Assembly: GCA_964524965.1 (NCBI GenBank) | Contig: CAZGDY010000028.1 | Coordinates: 1-16,183, forward strand | Reading direction: 5' to 3' | DNA: 16,183 nucleotides | DNA from: Kmv34 sp964524965 | Lineage (GTDB): Bacteria > Aerophobota > Aerophobia > Aerophobales > B3-G15 | Shown here: positions 12,507 to 16,183 of the stretch, piece after piece | Layout of the letters: each line of letters starts with the position of its first letter | Numbering within the stretch: position 1 is the first letter of the stretch | Notes under the pieces: generated by a model | Told to the model about the DNA's origin: nothing | The model's input: the letters and a program-made list of their open reading frames with translations, nothing else | The model's database searches: none | Made by a program: the position numbers and the translations under genes

Positions 12507-13853
12507 ATGAATAAAAAAATACATGTTCACACTGTAACAGAGATTACTACCTACATAAAAGGAGTTTTGGAAGGAGATCTAACACTTCAGAATATTTTAA
12601 TCAAAGGAGAGATTTCCAATTATCGAATTCCTGGTCGACATCTTTACTTTTCACTCAAGGATAGTGGAGCAATTCTTTCCTGTGTAATGTTTGAAGATAA
12701 AATGCAAAATTTAAATTTCGAGCTTAAAAATGGTTTAGAGGTAGTGGCAAAAGGTAATATGGGAATTTACCCTCCTCAAGGTCGTTACCAACTATATGTT
12801 GAAGAATTACTCCCTTTGGGCAGAGGAGTGCTTTATCTTGCTTATGAAAAGCTAAAAAAAGAACTAATGGAAAAAGGATATTTTGACCCTGCCCATAAAA
12901 TTCCTCTACCTTTTTTACCTCAAAAAATTGGGATAGTGACTTCCCCTAAAGGAGCTGCTATAAAAGATATTCTCAAAGTACTTAATGATAGATTTCCTAA
13001 TTTAGAAATAATTCTCTCGCCCTGTCGAGTCCAGGGAGAAGAAGCTGCTAAAGAAATAGCTCAAGCAATTCAAAACTTAAATCAGTACGGAAAAATAGAT
13101 GTAATAATTGTGGGAAGAGGGGGAGGCTCAATAGAGGACTTATTCGCCTTTAATGATAAAATGGTAGCTGATGCTATTTACGCCTCTGATATACCTGTAA
13201 TTTCTGCCGTAGGACACGAGATCGATCAAACTATAGCTGATTTAGTAGCCGATGAAAAGGCTCCTACCCCCTCTGCCGCCGCTCAAAGAGTAGTACCTAA
13301 AAAAGATGAGCTTTTGCTAAAACTGCAAGAGGGGAACAACAAACTCAAAAATCTCATATCAAGAAAGAAGGATTTTTTGGAAAAGGAGATTACGAGATTA
13401 CAAAGACTATTAGAAGTAAGACATCCTCGAAAACTGGTTTTGGAATTAAAACAAAGAATAGATGAGTATCGCAGAAGAATTCGTGATTATGTTAAGGCAG
13501 ATCTTCAATATAAAAGAAATAACCTTCTACAATTAAATCAAGATTTTATCCAAACCTCACCTAAACACCAGTTAAGGTTGGATGAAGAAAAAATAAAAAG
13601 GGTAAAAGAGAAGTTAACTCAGTCTATCTCCCGAGAAATGGAAAGAGAAATAAATCATCTCCTTAATTTTAAAAAGAGACTTCACAGCTTATCTCCTCAT
13701 TCTGTACTCAAAAGAGGCTACAGTATTTGTCTAAACATACCCAAACTAGAAATAATTAAGGAATACACCCAGGTTAAAAAAGGAGATAAGGTAAAAATTA
13801 ATTTATACAAAGGACATCTTTGTAGTCAAATTTATGAATCAGAGGAGAATTAA
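12507..13853 (+). CDS. xseA: Exodeoxyribonuclease VII large subunit
   Basis: Catalytic subunit of exonuclease VII, which degrades single-stranded DNA from both ends into oligonucleotides during repair; it works as a complex with several XseB copies. Taking the ATG at 12507 gives 448 aa, the usual length. An N-terminal OB-fold (about 5-105, ILIKGEISNYRIPGRHLYFSLKD) binds ssDNA. The catalytic domain has IGIVTSPKGAAIKDIL (141-156), VGRGGGSIEDLFAFND (202-217) and ISAVGHEIDQTIADLVADEK (232-251) followed by APTPSAAA. A long helical region (about 265-400) recruits XseB, and SVLKRGYSI lies near the end. The frame stays open upstream to a TTG at 12438, but those 23 codons lack homology and a ribosome-binding site. 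The chosen ATG has only a weak Shine-Dalgarno. The next gene starts 2 nt after the stop. Confidence 0.96.
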   Translation: MNKKIHVHTVTEITTYIKGVLEGDLTLQNILIKGEISNYRIPGRHLYFSLKDSGAILSCVMFEDKMQNLNFELKNGLEVVAKGNMGIYPPQGRYQLYVEELLPLGRGVLYLAYEKLKKELMEKGYFDPAHKIPLPFLPQKIGIVTSPKGAAIKDILKVLNDRFPNLEIILSPCRVQGEEAAKEIAQAIQNLNQYGKIDVIIVGRGGGSIEDLFAFNDKMVADAIYASDIPVISAVGHEIDQTIADLVADEKAPTPSAAAQRVVPKKDELLLKLQEGNNKLKNLISRKKDFLEKEITRLQRLLEVRHPRKLVLELKQRIDEYRRRIRDYVKADLQYKRNNLLQLNQDFIQTSPKHQLRLDEEKIKRVKEKLTQSISREMEREINHLLNFKKRLHSLSPHSVLKRGYSICLNIPKLEIIKEYTQVKKGDKVKINLYKGHLCSQIYESEEN

Positions 13854-13855
13854 AG

Positions 13856-14137
13856 ATGGATTTTGAAGAAGCTGGACAAGGATTAGAAGAAATAACACAG
13901 AACCTTGAGGAAGGAGACCTTTCTCTTGAGGAATCCTTAAAAAAATTTGAAGAAGGTATGAAGTTGATAAATTTCTGTGAAAAAAAACTGGGAGAGGCAG
14001 AAAAAAAAATAAGAACTTTAGTGAAGGAAGATAATAAACTTAAGCTGGGACCCTGGCAAACTGTTAAAGAGAAAAAAAAAGAGAGTAAACCGGAAGTAAA
14101 AGCAGGGAATGGATTTTTATTCAAGGAAAATAACTAA
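13856..14137 (+). CDS. xseB: Exodeoxyribonuclease VII small subunit
   Basis: Partner of XseA, a small two-helix protein whose copies wrap around the XseA coiled coil. The family core is clear at the N-terminus: GLEEITQNLEEGDLSLEESL (about 9-28) followed by KKFEEGMKLINFCEKKLGEAE. The 93-aa protein is longer than many XseB (about 60-85 aa) because of a lysine-rich tail after residue 55 that shows no recognisable motif. AGGAG, in the last xseA codons, lies about eight bases before the ATG, so the two are probably translated together, as expected for complex partners. Confidence 0.94.
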   Translation: MDFEEAGQGLEEITQNLEEGDLSLEESLKKFEEGMKLINFCEKKLGEAEKKIRTLVKEDNKLKLGPWQTVKEKKKESKPEVKAGNGFLFKENN

Positions 14138-14141
14138 AATT

Positions 14142-14603
14142 ATGGCAGATAATATCATTACTTTATTTCTAGGCAGTAGGTTATTATGGTCTGTAGCCTC
14201 AGCATGGTTTTTGGCTCAAGGGCTTAAAATAATTTTTAGTTTCCTGAAAAAAAAGAAGTTAAATCTGCTTCGCTTTGTTGAACCTGGAGGAATGCCTTCC
14301 TCCCACGCAGCAATGGTAACAACCCTTCTCATAGGAGTGGGAGTAAAAGAAGGTGCTTCTTCTACTATTTTCATTGTAACTTTAATTTTCTCTATGGCAA
14401 TAATTTATGAAGCTATAGGAGTACGTAGAGCTGTAGGAGAACAAGCTGAAATATTAAACCAACTCATAAAGAAAGCAGCTTACAATAAAGAAGATAAGCT
14501 TCAGAAAAAAAAATACTTAAAAGAAACTATTGGGCACAGACCTTTAGAAGCTGCAGTAGGTTCAATTATCGGCTTAATAATGAGCTTAATATGGTTGGGA
14601 TAG
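14142..14603 (+). CDS. DUF212 / divergent PAP2-family membrane protein (YuiD-like)
   Basis: Small membrane protein of 153 aa from the DUF212 family, distantly related to PAP2 acid phosphatases and vanadium haloperoxidases. Hydrophobic segments lie at about 13-34, 58-68, 75-93 and 135-152. The conserved motifs are AWFLAQGLK (21-29), GGMPSSHAA (49-57), YEAIGVRRAVGEQAEILN (89-106) and GHRPLEAAVG (131-140). B. subtilis YuiD has the same order of motifs; from memory it has Asp where residue 90 here is Glu. The biochemical role of the family is not established; lipid-phosphate phosphatase activity is a guess from fold. I prefer the ATG at 14142, 4 nt after the xseB stop, because homologues start there; an upstream in-frame ATG at 14109 would add 11 residues and overlap xseB. 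Confidence 0.9.
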   Translation: MADNIITLFLGSRLLWSVASAWFLAQGLKIIFSFLKKKKLNLLRFVEPGGMPSSHAAMVTTLLIGVGVKEGASSTIFIVTLIFSMAIIYEAIGVRRAVGEQAEILNQLIKKAAYNKEDKLQKKKYLKETIGHRPLEAAVGSIIGLIMSLIWLG

Positions 14604-14606
14604 CAA

Positions 14607-15494
14607 ATGATTAAAAAAATAGGAATAACTTTTAACCCTGACAAGAAAAATATGCTTGAAAAAGTAGAGTCTGTGGTTGAATGGCTGGGAAAAAAAGAAA
14701 TAAAAGTTTTTGTGCCTGAATGGATTAATGCAGATGGTTATTTTGCAAAAATGTTCACTCCAACTGATAAAATAAAAAAGGTAGCCGAGCTTATCATCTC
14801 CCTGGGAGGCGATGGAACTTTATGCAGGTCTGCTCGCGAGTTTTCCTCAGCAGGAATCCCTATACTGGGAATTAACCTGGGTGGATTGGGTTTTTTAACC
14901 GAGGTCCCCCTAGATAAATTTGAGGAAGGATTAGAAAAAGTTCTATCCAATAACTATAGCATAGAGCATCGACTAATGCTACAAACTCGAATAATTGGTA
15001 AAGATTTTAAAAGTCAAAGCTTTATAGCTCTTAATGATGTAGTTATAAGCAAAAGTTCCCTTCCCCGAATAATTTCCTTAAATACTTTTGTTTCTGGAGA
15101 ATTTGTAACCACTTATTCAGCCGATGGCCTCATAATTTCTACTCCTACAGGCTCTACTGCTTACTCCCTATCTGCTGGCGGCCCAATTGTCCATCCCTCT
15201 CTTGGATTAATAATTCTTTCTCCTATATGTGCCCACACTCTATCCATAAGATGTCTTATTGTCTCTCAAAAAGAAACAATAAAAATAATACCTGAGGCTC
15301 CATCTGAGGATATTTTCCTAACTATAGATGGTCAAGAAACCCATCCTATAAAAGAACAAGATATAGTTGAAGTAAAAAAAAGTTCCTACCAAACTAAGTT
15401 GATAAGGCTCAGGGAAAAATCCTTCTTTAAAGTACTCCAAACTAAGCTGGGATGGAGTGGAATAACTCATAAGACTAATGAACATTTAGAATGA
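14607..15494 (+). CDS. nadK: NAD kinase (ATP/polyphosphate-dependent)
   Basis: Cytosolic enzyme that phosphorylates NAD to NADP, the only known route to NADP. The length of 295 aa is typical. The Rossmann-like N-domain has IGITFNPDK at 5-13. The catalytic LGGDGTL (66-72) and ILGINLGGLGFLTEV (86-100) follow, then the all-beta C-domain with LNDVVISK (142-149), YSADGLIISTPTGSTAYSLS (170-189) and AGGPIVHP (190-197). The short tail after residue about 275 is variable in the family. Only three bases separate it from the DUF212 gene, the Shine-Dalgarno is weak (GGGA), and its stop overlaps the next ATG in ATGA. In many Clostridia nadK also follows xseA-xseB, which supports common ancestry of the cluster. 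Confidence 0.97.
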   Translation: MIKKIGITFNPDKKNMLEKVESVVEWLGKKEIKVFVPEWINADGYFAKMFTPTDKIKKVAELIISLGGDGTLCRSAREFSSAGIPILGINLGGLGFLTEVPLDKFEEGLEKVLSNNYSIEHRLMLQTRIIGKDFKSQSFIALNDVVISKSSLPRIISLNTFVSGEFVTTYSADGLIISTPTGSTAYSLSAGGPIVHPSLGLIILSPICAHTLSIRCLIVSQKETIKIIPEAPSEDIFLTIDGQETHPIKEQDIVEVKKSSYQTKLIRLREKSFFKVLQTKLGWSGITHKTNEHLE

Positions 15495-16183
15495 AAGCTA
15501 TTTTTATTCTTGCCCAAAAATCTTTCCGTAAAACTTTAAGAAGCAAAATTTTCATTGTTTTTTTGGTATTTGCCATAACAATTGTTTTTCTATCTATCTT
15601 ATTTGAACTTCTGACATTTACAGCCCAGTTAAAAATTACCAAAGATGTGGGACTAGCTGGTTGCTCTATTTTTTGTGCTCTCATAGCTATCTTTTTATCG
15701 GGAGAAATTTTGATTGGAGAGACTGAGAAAAAAACTGTCTATATTTTACTTTCTAAACCAGTTGATAGGACAAGTTTTATATTGGGTAGTTTTTTAGGGG
15801 TAGTTTGGACTACAACAGTTGCTATTCTGATAAGTGTAGGAACTTTATTTTTTTTAATCTATCTGAAGCAAGGATTTATTGAGCCTGAACTTTTTTTAGC
15901 ACTCCTTTTCATAGAATTAGAAATCATTGTTATAATTTCTATAGGGATTATTTTTTCATCTTTTTGTTCATCTGTTTTAACCAGTACGTTTTTGTCTTTT
16001 TTTATATATACTTTAGGACACCTGAATCCTCAGCTTAATCTTTTAATAAAAATAATGCCTAACAAAATTAGCAAAGGGTTTCTTCATCTCACCTGCTGGA
16101 TTTTACCAAATCTTGAATATTTCAATATAAGAGAAAAAATAGTAAAAGGAAATTCAATTGATGCCTTATACGTAGGTAAAATA
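15491..16183 (+). CDS. ABC-2-type transporter permease (partial, runs off the window)
   Basis: Open frame of 231 codons with no stop before the window end, starting at an ATG that overlaps the nadK stop (ATGA). The N-terminus MKAIFILAQKSFRKTLRSK is the usual cytoplasmic lead-in of ABC-2 permeases. Membrane segments follow at about 20-41, 54-75, 97-124, 133-157 and 159-177. The segment LSKPVDRTSFILGSFLG (87-103) is characteristic of this permease type, in which an amphipathic stretch after the second segment recurs as SKPv-R--fi-GK-lG. The tail holds WILPNLEYFNI, also common in the group. An ATP-binding partner is not visible; it would be expected just downstream if the transporter is encoded as a unit. 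The substrate is unknown. Frame use and composition match the neighbours, so this is a real gene. Confidence 0.88.
   Translation, partial: MKAIFILAQKSFRKTLRSKIFIVFLVFAITIVFLSILFELLTFTAQLKITKDVGLAGCSIFCALIAIFLSGEILIGETEKKTVYILLSKPVDRTSFILGSFLGVVWTTTVAILISVGTLFFLIYLKQGFIEPELFLALLFIELEIIVIISIGIIFSSFCSSVLTSTFLSFFIYTLGHLNPQLNLLIKIMPNKISKGFLHLTCWILPNLEYFNIREKIVKGNSIDALYVGKI

Noticed and set aside
14109..14141. Upstream ATG for the DUF212 protein
   Set aside because: It overlaps xseB by 29 nt, its Shine-Dalgarno would be too close, and homologues begin near the ATG at 14142. It cannot be wholly excluded.
1..16183. Mobile element, prophage, CRISPR array or defence island
   Set aside because: No transposase, integrase, phage structural gene, regularly spaced repeat or known defence gene was found; the coding content is housekeeping.

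Overview
This window looks like a piece of chromosome from a low-GC bacterium (roughly mid-30s % GC by eye). It is gene-dense and mostly housekeeping, with no phage, transposase, CRISPR or toxin signal that I can support. A V-type ATPase subunit I, a pyruvate,phosphate dikinase and an iron-type alcohol dehydrogenase fit an anaerobic or fermentative life style. Several proteins are rich in Lys/Glu, and AGA/ATA codons are frequent. The gene order partly echoes conserved clusters of Clostridia/Firmicutes, but the mix would also fit an uncultivated anaerobic lineage such as Aerophobota, Atribacterota or Omnitrophota. I cannot fix the phylum from the sequence alone.

Left arm (1-5783, all minus strand). 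Transcription runs from the divergent region near 5850 toward position 1. hflK and hflC overlap by 4 nt and are followed after 15 nt by a UPF0173-type metallo-beta-lactamase-fold hydrolase. After a 207-nt AT-rich gap come ppdK and its rho-independent terminator, then tRNA-Tyr(GTA) and tRNA-Thr(GGT).

Divergent control region (5784-6044). It holds a plausible sigma-70-type promoter for hflK whose -10 lies in a 14-bp perfect palindrome. A strong promoter (TTGACT-17-TAAAAT) faces proA. The proA leader carries a GC-rich hairpin that resembles a dispersed intergenic palindromic repeat.

Right arm (6045-16183, all plus strand). This is one tightly packed run of eleven genes: proA; a TsaC/Sua5-LMW phosphatase fusion; a ComEB-type dCMP deaminase; a small coiled-coil V-ATPase stalk subunit; V-ATPase subunit I; an Fe-type alcohol dehydrogenase; xseA; xseB; a DUF212/divergent-PAP2 membrane protein; NAD kinase; and an ABC-2-type permease cut by the window end. 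Most junctions overlap or are under 20 nt, so long polycistronic transcripts are likely. The one wider gap (73 nt before xseA) is GC-richer than its surroundings and has a small palindrome and a possible internal promoter.

Functionally the run mixes proline synthesis (proA without proB), tRNA t6A synthesis, pyrimidine deoxynucleotide supply, an ion-pumping ATPase, redox metabolism, DNA repair (exonuclease VII) and NADP synthesis. The points most worth a second look are the V-ATPase genes reduced to stalk plus subunit I, the phosphatase domain with Gly where the family has its catalytic Asp, the hflKC-MBL gene string, and the repeat-like elements in two intergenic regions.
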